Origin: Dehalococcoidia bacterium
GTDB lineage: Bacteria > Chloroflexota > Dehalococcoidia > UBA2979
DNA length: 6,939 nucleotides
Direction: 5' to 3'
Assembly (NCBI GenBank): GCA_023228765.1
Contig: JALOAM010000159.1
Location: 1 to 6,939 of the forward strand
This document shows, piece by piece, positions 1 through 6,361 of this stretch; position 1 is the stretch's first letter; each line of letters starts with the position of its first letter. A program made the position numbers and the translations under genes. Below the pieces are notes generated by a model, which searched no databases, had not been told where the DNA came from, and worked only from the letters and a program-made list of their open reading frames with translations.

Positions 1-903
1 CCCGCTGTGGCTGCGGACGGGGTCCGCCTCCGCCTCGGGGACGCCTCGGCCCTTCTCGGTGAGGACGTGGACCAGGGCGGGCTTCCCGGTGAAGTGCTGC
101 ACGGAGTGCAACGTGGACTCGAGGACGGCGATGTCATGGCCGTCGATCGGCCCGTAGTAGTCGAAGCCGAACTGCTCCCAGAACCCGGACTGGATGATCA
201 GGTCGCGGGAGGTGCGCTTCAGCTTCCGCCACTCGTCCCACAGCAGCCGACCGGCGGGCAGGTGCAGCACCAGGTTGCGCAGCTCCACCTTGAAGTCGCG
301 ATACGCCGAGGACACCCGGATGCGGTTGATCGAGCGGCTCAGCGCCCCCACGTTCGAGGAGATCGACATCGCGTTGTCGTTGAGGATGACGATGACGTCC
401 GACCCCATCGCCCCCAGGTGGTTGAGCGCCTCGAACGACATGCCAGCAGTGAGCGCGCCGTCCCCGACGACCGCGACGATGTCGTGGTCCTCCTGCCGAA
501 GGTCGCGGGCGATCGCGTAGCCCGCGGCCGCCGAGAGCGCCGTGCCGGCGTGGCCGACGCCGAACGAGTCGTGCGCGCTCTCACTGCGCTCCGGGAACGG
601 CGAGAGGCCTCCCTGCTGGCGGATGCTCCCGATCCGGTCGAGGCGGCCCGTCAGGATCTTGTGGACGTACGCCTGGTGCCCCACGTCCCAGACGATCTTG
701 TCGCGCGGCGTGTCGAACACCCGGTGTAGCGCCAGCGTCAGCTCGACGGCGCCCAGGTTCGAGGCGAGGTGTCCCGCGTCTCCGTTCGAGTGCACCGTCT
801 CGACCAGCAGGTCGCGGATCTCCGCCGCCAGCTCGACCATCTCATCGTGGTCGAAGGCGTGCAGGTCGCGGCCCTCGCGGAGTTCATCCAGCAACCGGGT
901 CAT
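1..903 (-). CDS. dxs: 1-deoxy-D-xylulose-5-phosphate synthase, N-terminal part (cut by window edge)
   Basis: Cytoplasmic thiamine-diphosphate enzyme that condenses pyruvate with glyceraldehyde 3-phosphate to DXP, the first step of the MEP isoprenoid pathway; DXP also feeds thiamine and pyridoxal synthesis. The minus-strand reading frame is open from the ATG at 901-903 to the edge (301 residues, about half of the usual ~620-640). Family motifs are in order: HLASNLG at 45-51 (His45 equals E. coli His49), WDVGHQAY at 72-79 (His76 equals His80), the diphosphate-binding GDGALTAGM from 147 with Asp148, and LNDN at 174-177 (Asn177 equals Asn181). The start is favoured by GAGGG four bases upstream (908-912 on the plus strand) and by the family's usual N-terminus; no other in-frame ATG or GTG was seen back to about 1010. 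It is divergent from the ArsR-like gene. No clear dxs promoter is visible. HLASNLG rather than the actinobacterial HLGPNLG argues mildly against Actinomycetota. Confidence 0.96.
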   Translation of the reverse strand, partial: MTRLLDELREGRDLHAFDHDEMVELAAEIRDLLVETVHSNGDAGHLASNLGAVELTLALHRVFDTPRDKIVWDVGHQAYVHKILTGRLDRIGSIRQQGGLSPFPERSESAHDSFGVGHAGTALSAAAGYAIARDLRQEDHDIVAVVGDGALTAGMSFEALNHLGAMGSDVIVILNDNAMSISSNVGALSRSINRIRVSSAYRDFKVELRNLVLHLPAGRLLWDEWRKLKRTSRDLIIQSGFWEQFGFDYYGPIDGHDIAVLESTLHSVQHFTGKPALVHVLTEKGRGVPEAEADPVRSHSG

Positions 904-1044
904 GACGCCCTCGGGGTTCGCCGCCCGGTCAGCTGGGTGGTGGCTGGTGTGGTCAGTCGGGTATTCGCGGTGCTCACGCAGATGAGGGTATCGGGCTGTC
1001 TCGCTGAGGGGGCGATTTCGGCCGGGACTGGGAACGTTCGGAGC

Positions 1045-1086
1045 ACCTGTCAGCGGATATTGACATGTCCGATACCTGTCAGTATC
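1045..1086. promoter_or_regulatory. Putative operator: repeats and dyads over the regulator promoter
   Basis: ACCTGTCAG occurs twice as a direct repeat (1045-1053 and 1074-1082). The second copy lies in the hyphenated dyad GATAC-N6-GTATC (1071-1086), which runs into the -10 box. A second, imperfect dyad (1055-1076, 16 of 22 positions symmetric) is centred on the palindrome GACATGTC (1062-1069) and covers the -35 box. Binding at either dyad would block RNA polymerase. ArsR-family proteins usually bind such dyads in their own promoters, so autoregulation is the natural inference. The exact site cannot be decided from one sequence. Confidence 0.5.
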
Positions 1087-1088
1087 TT
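1060..1088 (+). promoter_or_regulatory. Sigma70-type promoter of the ArsR-like gene, probably leaderless
   Basis: A perfect -35 TTGACA (1060-1065) is followed by a 17-bp spacer and a -10 TATCTT (1083-1088, 4 of 6 consensus bases). Transcription should begin about 7 bases after the -10, at 1095-1096, which is the A of the regulator's ATG. No Shine-Dalgarno sequence precedes that ATG, so the message would be leaderless at its 5' end. The rest of the 192-bp divergent spacer (904-1059) holds only the dxs ribosome-binding site and repeated elements described separately. Confidence 0.65.
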
Positions 1089-1095
1089 CTGACAC

Positions 1096-1431
1096 ATGGT
1101 CATTCCGACTGACGACATCACCGGGACGGATCTCCTGCAGACCCTGACCGCGCTGGCTCATCCGCAGCGACTGCGGATCGTGGCCGCCCTCGCCGAGGGC
1201 CGGAACTACGTGAGCCAGCTCGCGCGGGACATGCGGATGAGCCGCCCCCTACTCCACATGCACCTCGCGAGGCTCGAAGCAGCCGGCCTGGTGCGGAGCG
1301 AGATGGAGGTGTCGGACGACGGGAAGGCCATGCGGTACGTGGAACTCGCGCCGTTCTCAGTCCACGTGACGCCCGAGGTGATCGCCGGGGCCGTCGCGCA
1401 GGGGCTGGACAGCACTCAAGCGGAGGAATGA
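1096..1431 (+). CDS. ArsR-like winged helix-turn-helix transcriptional regulator without cysteines
   Basis: A 111-residue cytoplasmic DNA-binding protein with the small winged-helix fold of the ArsR/HTH_20 group. The AHPQRLRIVAAL segment (21-32) is the typical helix 1-2 signature, the helix-turn-helix is at about 38-60 (YVSQLARDM, then recognition helix SRPLLHMHLARLEAAGLV), and the wing is around 66-82 (SDDGKAMRYVEL). The protein contains no cysteine, so the thiol metal site of classical ArsR/SmtB sensors (ELCVC) is absent; metalloid sensing is unlikely and the signal is unknown. The ATG has no Shine-Dalgarno site but matches the predicted transcription start. The stop lies 3 bp before the next ATG, and that gene's GGAGG (1422-1426) sits inside this reading frame, so translational coupling is likely. 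It probably represses its own operon through the overlapping dyads. The fold is clear; the regulon is not. Confidence 0.88.
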   Translation: MVIPTDDITGTDLLQTLTALAHPQRLRIVAALAEGRNYVSQLARDMRMSRPLLHMHLARLEAAGLVRSEMEVSDDGKAMRYVELAPFSVHVTPEVIAGAVAQGLDSTQAEE

Positions 1432-1434
1432 GAG

Positions 1435-1731
1435 ATGGACACCGAAACGTGGATGGGGACCATGGGGATGATCTTCGTCCTCGTGCTGCTGGGCATGGGC
1501 CTCTGGTTCGTCGGCTCCATGGGCCGCAAGGGCATGGACATGCAGCAGGCCAAGCACCTGGCGGAGTTCAGCGCTGAACGCGAGCAGGCGTACCGCGAGC
1601 TGGCGCAGCAGGCCGCCCGGGCACAGACCGACATCGCGGAGCAGCTGAAGCACCTCGCCGGCATCGAAGCCCGCCTCGCCGAGGTCGAGCGGATGCTCCG
1701 CGAGGTCGACGAGCCCGCGGTCGCCCGGTAG
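1435..1731 (+). CDS. Small single-pass membrane protein with C-terminal coiled coil
   Basis: A 98-residue protein of no family I can name. It has a short acidic N-terminus, one hydrophobic helix (about 9-28) and basic residues just after it (RK at 31-32), which predicts N-out, C-in topology. A long charged helix follows at about 37-92. Its second half shows heptad spacing (Ile67, Leu74, Leu81, Leu88, with Ile77, Val84, Val91 at the intermediate positions), consistent with a cytoplasmic coiled coil. The layout resembles PspB of the phage-shock system (one TM helix plus leucine-zipper-like tail), but I see no sequence signature that proves homology. GGAGG at 1422-1426 gives 8-base spacing to the ATG. 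Being 3 bp behind the regulator, it is almost certainly co-transcribed and may act with it. A related protein follows at 1815. Confidence 0.82.
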   Translation: MDTETWMGTMGMIFVLVLLGMGLWFVGSMGRKGMDMQQAKHLAEFSAEREQAYRELAQQAARAQTDIAEQLKHLAGIEARLAEVERMLREVDEPAVAR

Positions 1732-1752
1732 TCCGGCGTCACTCGTCCGCTC

Positions 1753-1793
1753 GACCACCCCGCACCGGACCACCCCGCACCGGACCATCCGCA
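1753..1793. repeat. 15-bp tandem repeat, about 2.7 copies
   Basis: The unit GACCACCCCGCACCG occurs exactly at 1753-1767 and 1768-1782, followed by a partial third copy (1783-1793) with one substitution and one missing base. It fills much of the 83-bp gap between the two small membrane-protein genes. It has no dyad and no coding role that I can see. It may simply be slippage in GC-rich DNA. Confidence 0.85.
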
Positions 1794-1814
1794 GTCGGTC
1801 ACCGGAGTACGGCC

Positions 1815-2072
1815 ATGGACTTCAGCAGCGACCCCTGGACGTGGATCCTCCCCGCCCTCGCGGCGGGAGCGATCCTCGTCTGGTTCGTCCTCGGCCTGAT
1901 CTCGCGCGGGCTCGACTTCTACCGCGCCGAACTCGAGGCGGAGCGGAGCGCCCGCCGCGACGAGCACCCACGGGACGAAGTCCTCGTGGAGTTGCGTTCG
2001 CTCAACCGCCGTCTCGCCGCGATCGAGCACGGCCGGTCCTCGGAGGTGCCTCGGCCTCGGGCGGTGCGTTGA
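1815..2072 (+). CDS. Second small membrane protein, similar to its upstream neighbour
   Basis: An 85-residue protein with one hydrophobic helix (about 11-30), a basic exit (Arg31) and a charged, Arg/Glu-rich helical tail ending in LRSLNRRLAAIE (60-71), which could form a short coiled coil. Without gaps its WFV-x6-RGLDF-x2-A segment (23-38) lines up with WFV-x6-KGMDM-x2-A (24-39) of the preceding protein, and the tail RLAAIE matches RLAEVE there. This suggests two diverged copies, or two members of one family that might pair through their tails. GGAG (1804-1807) lies 7 bases before the ATG, so translation is well supported. No promoter is evident in the 83-bp gap, so it is probably the last gene of the regulator's operon. 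No terminator hairpin was found after it. Function unknown. Confidence 0.78.
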   Translation: MDFSSDPWTWILPALAAGAILVWFVLGLISRGLDFYRAELEAERSARRDEHPRDEVLVELRSLNRRLAAIEHGRSSEVPRPRAVR

Positions 2073-2110
2073 GGTAACACGCCTGTGCTAACGGTCAAAC
2101 TTCGCTCACG

Positions 2111-2140
2111 TTGATCATATGAATCAGTCCTCCCTATGTT
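2111..2140 (+). promoter_or_regulatory. Candidate promoter of the siderophore-binding lipoprotein gene
   Basis: TTGATC (2111-2116, 4 of 6 to consensus) and TATGTT (2135-2140, 4 of 6) are separated by 18 bp in a locally AT-rich patch. This stands out between the upstream stop codon and the lipoprotein start. Transcription would start near 2147, giving a leader of about 37 nt with the GGGAGG ribosome-binding site at 2171-2176. The remainder of 2073-2183 shows nothing else I can assign. Confidence 0.45.
2112..2126. promoter_or_regulatory. Degenerate Fur-like 7-1-7 element over the -35 box
   Basis: TGATCAT-A-TGAATCA matches 10 of 14 arm positions of the classical 7-1-7 Fur pattern TGATAAT-N-ATTATCA and overlaps the -35 hexamer. 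It contains the perfect palindromes TGATCA and CATATG. Iron repression would fit a ferric-siderophore gene, but the match is weak and high-GC bacteria often use DtxR/IdeR instead, for which I see no site. Confidence 0.25.
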
Positions 2141-2183
2141 CTGGCGACAGCATTACCGTCGTCGATCCCAGGGAGGCCGTCGC

Positions 2184-3239
2184 ATGAAATCACGAACGTG
2201 GGCCGTAGCCCTCGTAGTCATGGGAGCACTGCTCCTCAGCGCCTGTAGCGATGACTCGGAGCCGGCAGGCGAGTCCGAGACCGCCACGGCCACCAGCACC
2301 GCCACCACCTCCACCGAGGCGACCGCGACCGAAGCCGCCACCGAGGCTGTCGCGGGCGCCTTCCCCGTCACCATCGAGCACAAGTACGGCTCGACCACGA
2401 TCGAGGCGGAGCCGCAGCGTGTCGTCTCGGTCGGATACCAGGACCACGACTTCCTCCTCTCGCTCGGGGTCATCCCTGTCGGCGTTCGCGAGTGGTGGGG
2501 CGAGAAGCCGTACGCGACCTGGGTGTGGGCGGAGGAAGCCCTCGGCGACGCCCAGCCGGTCGTCCTCAATACGCCCGAACTCGACATCGAGGCGGTCGCC
2601 GCCCTCAATCCGGACCTCATCGTCGGGTTCTACTCCGGCATCACGGAGGACGAATACGAGCTCCTGAGCGCGATCGCGCCGACGGTCACCCAGCCCGACA
2701 CCTACGTCGACTACGGCATGCCGTGGGACGAGCAGCTCCTGGAGACCGGCCGCGCCGTCGGCCGCGCCGCCGAGGCGGAAGCACTCCTCGAGGAGACCGA
2801 GGCTCAGTTCGCCGCGCTCCGCGCGGAGCACCCGGAGTTTGAGGGCAAGACCGCCCTCATCGGCGGCCCGAACACCGACGGCTCCTTCTGGGTCTACGGC
2901 CCCGAGGACCCTCGGAGCCGGCTCCTCGCCGCGCTCGGCTTCGAGTACCCGGAGGCGGTCGCGAACGCGGCCACTGACTCGTTCTACTTCAGCCTCAGCG
3001 CGGAGCAGGGCGCCCTCCTGGAGTCGGACGTCTTCGTGCGCATCCTGAACTCCGGCGTCACCGAGGCCGACCTGCCGCCAACCCCGGTGTGGGACCAGCT
3101 CAAGATGGTCCAGGAGGGCCGCGTCTACACGACGAGCTTCGACGCTGACGTCATCGGCGCGTTCTCCTTCAGCAGCCCGCTGAGCCTCCCCTGGGGCCTC
3201 ACGCAGCTGGCGGAGTCGCTGGCGCCCATCGCGCAGTAG
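2184..3239 (+). CDS. Ferric-siderophore ABC transporter substrate-binding lipoprotein (FepB/FecB class)
   Basis: A 351-residue lipoprotein that should capture Fe(III)-siderophore at the outer face of the membrane and deliver it to an ABC permease. Signal peptide: basic MKSR, hydrophobic helix 6-18, lipobox LLSAC with Cys21 as the lipidated residue. Residues 22-58 form an Asp/Ser/Thr/Ala/Glu-rich linker. From about 60 the Peripla_BP_2 fold (PF01497) begins: [20 protein letters not shown] (77-96), the [15 protein letters not shown] strand-helix (134-148), [16 protein letters not shown] (153-168) and [20 protein letters not shown] (175-194). The W-x2-A-x3-LGDA segment and these blocks recall actinobacterial-type iron-siderophore binders. 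The ATG at 2184 is preferred over an ATG 48 bp upstream because GGGAGG (2171-2176) is 7 bases away and the signal peptide starts there. No permease or ATPase lies within the window; the flanking genes are unrelated. The ligand cannot be read from sequence; hydroxamate or catecholate are both possible. Confidence 0.93.
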   Translation: MKSRTWAVALVVMGALLLSACSDDSEPAGESETATATSTATTSTEATATEAATEAVAGAFPVTIEHKYGSTTIEAEPQRVVSVGYQDHDFLLSLGVIPVGVREWWGEKPYATWVWAEEALGDAQPVVLNTPELDIEAVAALNPDLIVGFYSGITEDEYELLSAIAPTVTQPDTYVDYGMPWDEQLLETGRAVGRAAEAEALLEETEAQFAALRAEHPEFEGKTALIGGPNTDGSFWVYGPEDPRSRLLAALGFEYPEAVANAATDSFYFSLSAEQGALLESDVFVRILNSGVTEADLPPTPVWDQLKMVQEGRVYTTSFDADVIGAFSFSSPLSLPWGLTQLAESLAPIAQ

Positions 3240-3260
3240 CGACGTCCGGTCCGCGATACG

Positions 3261-3295
3261 ACGAAGGGGGCGGTTCACACCGCCCCCTCGTTCGT
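3261..3295. terminator. Strong hairpin between convergent genes, probably a bidirectional terminator
   Basis: GGGGGCGGT (3266-3274) pairs with ACCGCCCCC (3279-3287) across a 4-base TCAC loop. The stem extends through ACGAA (3261-3265) with TTCGT (3291-3295) after a 3-base bulge, 14 pairs in all. It lies 21 bp after the lipoprotein stop and 18 bp beyond the ppdK stop, where both transcripts should end. There is no long U tract on either side, so it is not a textbook intrinsic terminator. Confidence 0.75.
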
Positions 3296-3313
3296 GGTCG
3301 AGACCTCGGGTCC

Positions 3314-6052
3314 CTACTCCGCCCGGGCCAGGGCTGGCTCGCCCGCGAGGGCGGCCTGCGCTGCCGCGAGGCGGGCGATCGGGACACGATAGGGCGAGCA
3401 GGAGACGTAGTTCAGCCCGGCCTCGTGGCAGAAGTGCACGGAGGGCGGGTTGCCGCCGTGCTCGCCACAGATGCCCACCTTCAGGTCCGGCTTCACGCCG
3501 CGGCCCTTCTCGATGCCGAGCTTGATGAGGCCGCCCACGCCGTCCCGGTCGAGCTCGACGAAGGGGTCGCGCTCCAGGAGGTGCTGGCGGATGTAGGACG
3601 GCAGGAAGCGGCCGGCGTCGTCACGGGACAGGCCGAAGGTGGTCTGCGTCAGGTCGTTCGTGCCGAACGAGAAGAAGTCCGCGTGCTGCGCGATGCGGTC
3701 CGCGACCACACACGCCCGAGGCAGCTCGATCATCGTGCCGACGGAGTACGAGACGGTGACGCCCTGCTCCTCGCAGACCGTACGAGCGGTCTCCTCGGTC
3801 AGCGCGCGAAGCTCCTCCAGCTCCGTCTCCATGCCCACCAGCGGGATCATGATCTCCGGGTGGACCTCCACGCCGTCCTTCTGCAGGGCGCAGGCGGCCT
3901 CCATGATCGCGCGTACCTGGATCTCGTAGATCTCCGGGTACGTGATCGCCAGGCGGACGCCGCGGTGGCCCAGCATGGGGTTGAACTCGCTCAGGTTGTG
4001 GACGCGCGTCTGCACCTCCGACGCCTGCATCCCCAGCGTCGAGGCGAGCTCGGCGACCTCCTGCTCCGTGTGGGGCAGGAACTCGTGCAGCGGCGGGTCC
4101 AGCAGGCGGATCGTCACCGGGAACGGCGACATCGCGCGCAGGATGCCCGTGAAGTCGTCCCGCTGGTACGGCAGGATCTTGCCCAGGGCGGCCCGACGCT
4201 CCTCCTCGGTCTGCGCGAGGATCATCTCGCGCATCGCCAGGATGCGGTCCGCGCCGAAGAACATGTGCTCCGTGCGGCAGAGGCCGATGCCCTCCGCCCC
4301 GAACGCCCGAGCGCGCTCCGCGTCCTCCGGCGTGTCGGCGTTGGCGCGGACGCGCAGCTTGCGCTCGCGGTCCACCCAGCCCATCAGCTCCTCGTACTCC
4401 GGCGGGAACACCGCCTCCGCGAGAGGCAGCGCGCCGAGCATCACGTCGCCCGTAGTGCCGTCGATGGAGATCGTGTCGCCCTCGCGGACGGTGGTTCCGC
4501 CCACGCGGAACTCACGCTTCGCGTAGTCGATCACGAGTACCGAGCAGCCGGTGATGCAGCACTTGCCCATACCGCGCGCGACCACCGCCGCGTGCGAGGT
4601 CATGCCACCGCGGGCGGTGAGGATGCCGCGGGCGTCCTTCATCCCCTCGATGTCCTCGGGGCTGGTCTCGTCCCGCACAAGGATGACGTCCTCGCCTCGG
4701 GCGGCCCACTGCACGGCGTCGCCGGGGGTGAAGACCACCTTGCCGACGGCCGCACCCGGGGACGCCGCGAGGCCGGTCGCGATCACCTCGCGGCGGGCCT
4801 TCGGCTCGAACACCGGGTGGAGGAGCTCGTTCAACTGCTCCGGGTCGAGACGCAGGATCGCCTCACGCTCGGTGAGCGTGCCGGCGTGGTTCATGTCGGC
4901 AGCGATCTTCACCATCGCCTGGCCGGAGCGCTTGCCGTTGCGGGTCTGCAGGATCCAGAGCTTGCCCTGCTGGACCGTGAACTCGATGTCCTGCATGTCC
5001 CGGAAGTGCTGCTCCAGCGTGTCGCACGCCTGCACCAGCTGCCGGTAGGCCTCGGGCATCTGTACCTCGAGCGAGGGCGGGTCCTGCGGGGCGCGCGCGG
5101 CCTCCGAGATCGGGCTCGGGGTGCGCGTGCCGGCGACCACGTCCTCGCCCTGCGCGTTCACCAGGAACTCGCCGAAGATGACGTCCTCGCCCGTGGAGGG
5201 GTTCCGCGTGAACAGCACCCCGGTGGCGCAGTCGTCACCGAGGTTGCCGAAGACCATGGCCTGTACGTTGACGGCCGTGCCCCACCAGTCCGGGTACCCG
5301 TGCATCTCGCGGTACACCTTTGCGCGAGGCGTCTCCCAGGAGGAGAACACCGCGCCGATGGCGCCCCAGAGCTGCTCCTGCGGGTCATCCGGGAACGGCT
5401 TGCCGGTGCGCTCCAGGACGAGCGCCTTGTACTCCGCGACCAGCTCGCGAAGGTCGTCCGCGGAAAGCTCGGTGTCCACGGCCACGCCGCGTGCCTGCTT
5501 CTTGGCGGTCAGCAGCACCTCGAACGGGTCGTGGTCGCCCTCGTGCTCCTTCTCGACGCCAAGGACGACGTCGCCGTACATCTGCACGAAGCGGCGGTAG
5601 GAGTCGTAGACGAAGCGGGCGTTGCCGGAGCGCTTGATCAGGCCCTCGGCGGTGGTGTCGTTCAGGCCGAGGTTGAGGATCGTGTCCATCATCCCGGGCA
5701 TGGAGACACGGGCGCCGGAGCGCACGGAGACCAGCAGCGGGTTGTCCGCGTCGCCGAAGCGCGTGCCTACGTGCTCCTCGATGAAGCGCAGGCCGCCATC
5801 GACCTGCCCGGAGAGCGCCGAGGGGAACGCACGGCGGTTGTTGTAGTACGCGGAGCAGACCTCGGTGGTGATGGTGAAGCCGGGCGGCACCGGAATGCCG
5901 AGGCTACTCATCTCCGCCAGGCCCGCGCCTTTGCCACCCAGCAGGGTCCGGTCCATCGTGCTCGCACGACCGTCGCCAAAATGGTAGACGAGCTGTTCAG
6001 ACAGCCCGTCCTGCGGTACTCGCGCGTCGGTCTCCTTGGAGGCGAGGGTCAT
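3314..6052 (-). CDS. ppdK: Pyruvate, phosphate dikinase
   Basis: Cytoplasmic enzyme interconverting pyruvate + ATP + Pi and PEP + AMP + PPi, acting in gluconeogenesis or PPi-dependent glycolysis. The 912 residues match the usual 870-910. The N-terminal ATP-grasp domain (about 20-385) has GGKGAGLAEM with Lys41, SVRSGA with Arg111, and the Glu357/Gln369 pair in QDIEF...WILQTR. The swivelling phosphohistidine domain (about 420-540) has GGMTSHAAVVARG with catalytic His487. The C-terminal PEP/pyruvate barrel (about 555-900) has CRTEHMF (Arg593), IRLLDPP (Arg649), MIELPRA (Glu776), GTND (Asn799) and GICGEHGG (Cys862). All correspond to active-site residues of the Clostridium symbiosum enzyme. Thr485 next to His487 is the position phosphorylated by PPDK regulatory proteins in plants and some bacteria; no such regulator is in the window. 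The ATG at 6052 is preferred to an in-frame TTG at 6121 because GGAAGG lies 6 bases before it. Converges on the lipoprotein gene. Confidence 0.98.
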   Translation of the reverse strand: MTLASKETDARVPQDGLSEQLVYHFGDGRASTMDRTLLGGKGAGLAEMSSLGIPVPPGFTITTEVCSAYYNNRRAFPSALSGQVDGGLRFIEEHVGTRFGDADNPLLVSVRSGARVSMPGMMDTILNLGLNDTTAEGLIKRSGNARFVYDSYRRFVQMYGDVVLGVEKEHEGDHDPFEVLLTAKKQARGVAVDTELSADDLRELVAEYKALVLERTGKPFPDDPQEQLWGAIGAVFSSWETPRAKVYREMHGYPDWWGTAVNVQAMVFGNLGDDCATGVLFTRNPSTGEDVIFGEFLVNAQGEDVVAGTRTPSPISEAARAPQDPPSLEVQMPEAYRQLVQACDTLEQHFRDMQDIEFTVQQGKLWILQTRNGKRSGQAMVKIAADMNHAGTLTEREAILRLDPEQLNELLHPVFEPKARREVIATGLAASPGAAVGKVVFTPGDAVQWAARGEDVILVRDETSPEDIEGMKDARGILTARGGMTSHAAVVARGMGKCCITGCSVLVIDYAKREFRVGGTTVREGDTISIDGTTGDVMLGALPLAEAVFPPEYEELMGWVDRERKLRVRANADTPEDAERARAFGAEGIGLCRTEHMFFGADRILAMREMILAQTEEERRAALGKILPYQRDDFTGILRAMSPFPVTIRLLDPPLHEFLPHTEQEVAELASTLGMQASEVQTRVHNLSEFNPMLGHRGVRLAITYPEIYEIQVRAIMEAACALQKDGVEVHPEIMIPLVGMETELEELRALTEETARTVCEEQGVTVSYSVGTMIELPRACVVADRIAQHADFFSFGTNDLTQTTFGLSRDDAGRFLPSYIRQHLLERDPFVELDRDGVGGLIKLGIEKGRGVKPDLKVGICGEHGGNPPSVHFCHEAGLNYVSCSPYRVPIARLAAAQAALAGEPALARAE

Positions 6053-6221
6053 GGCAGACCTTCCAGCTTGGGGCGCGGTCCACCGGGAGGGGCGGCCGCG
6101 CGAACGCACTGCAAACGGCAATCCGGCCCGCGAAGACGCCCATCGGGTAGTTCACGCGAGCCAGGGGAGTCTCTGGAGGTCGATCGAGGGGCGCATCGGC
6201 CCCGCCAACCGCACCAATCGA
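6053..6221 (-). other. ppdK leader region with two hairpins
   Basis: The stretch between the predicted start site and the ppdK ATG has no credible gene. It contains GGGGC-N6-GCCCC (6188-6203), and the stem GCGCGG/CCGCGC (6073-6078 with 6096-6101) ending about 9 bases upstream of the GGAAGG ribosome-binding site (6059-6064 on the plus strand). Neither includes that site, and I recognise no known riboswitch class. In DNA this rich in GC such stems can arise by chance. Confidence 0.35.
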
Positions 6222-6227
6222 GATGCG

Positions 6228-6256
6228 ATTATAGGCCACCTTCCGATGCGCGACAG
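6228..6256 (-). promoter_or_regulatory. Putative ppdK promoter with consensus -10
   Basis: On the minus strand a perfect TATAAT lies at 6233-6228. A poor -35, CTGTCG (6256-6251), stands 17 bp upstream. The predicted start near 6221 leaves a ppdK leader of about 170 nt. A weaker alternative on the same strand, TTGTGA (6318-6313) with 17 bp to TATACG (6295-6290), lies further upstream. Confidence 0.5.
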
Positions 6257-6294
6257 GTTGATGAATCGTGTCAGGAACGGCATCTATATCGTAT

Positions 6295-6329
6295 ACTCGT
6301 CTTAACGATTCGTCACAACTGCGACGAGT
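6295..6329. repeat. Inverted repeat ACTCGTC-N21-GACGAGT in the ppdK/dGTPase spacer
   Basis: Two perfect 7-bp arms (6295-6301 and 6323-6329) flank 21 bp within the least GC-rich part of the spacer. The left arm touches TATACT (6292-6297), a 5-of-6 match to a plus-strand -10 box that could serve the dGTPase-family gene but lacks a good -35. It may be an operator or a weak hairpin in that gene's leader; this is uncertain. Confidence 0.3.
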
Positions 6330-6361
6330 GCCCGAACGAACGAGGCCGACCGGCCCACCCT

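Noticed and set aside
7..729. A 240-residue plus-strand frame over dxs
   Set aside because: It is the antisense shadow of dxs, whose motifs read cleanly on the minus strand; the shadow has no recognisable domain.
1416..2030. A 204-residue minus-strand frame over the small membrane-protein genes
   Set aside because: It covers the tandem repeat as a SGAGW-type repeat and has low-complexity Ser/Arg composition; the two plus-strand genes have good ribosome-binding sites, TM helices and heptads.
2136..2183. Upstream ATG giving a 16-residue longer lipoprotein
   Set aside because: It lies within the predicted -10 box, puts a basic stretch before the signal peptide, and has no Shine-Dalgarno, unlike the ATG at 2184.
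2280..2360. Run of ACC/GCC-rich triplets that looks like a repeat
   Set aside because: It encodes the Thr/Ala/Glu-rich linker after the lipidated cysteine, common in lipoproteins of GC-rich bacteria; there is no regular repeat unit.
2190..3278. A 362-residue minus-strand frame over the lipoprotein gene
   Set aside because: It is Arg/Gly/Asp-rich, with a Gly run that mirrors the Thr/Ala linker codons, and would start inside the terminator; the plus-strand frame has a lipobox and family motifs.
6053..6121. TTG start giving a 23-residue longer PPDK
   Set aside because: The extension is Arg-rich and not typical of the family; the ATG at 6052 has GGAAGG at good spacing.
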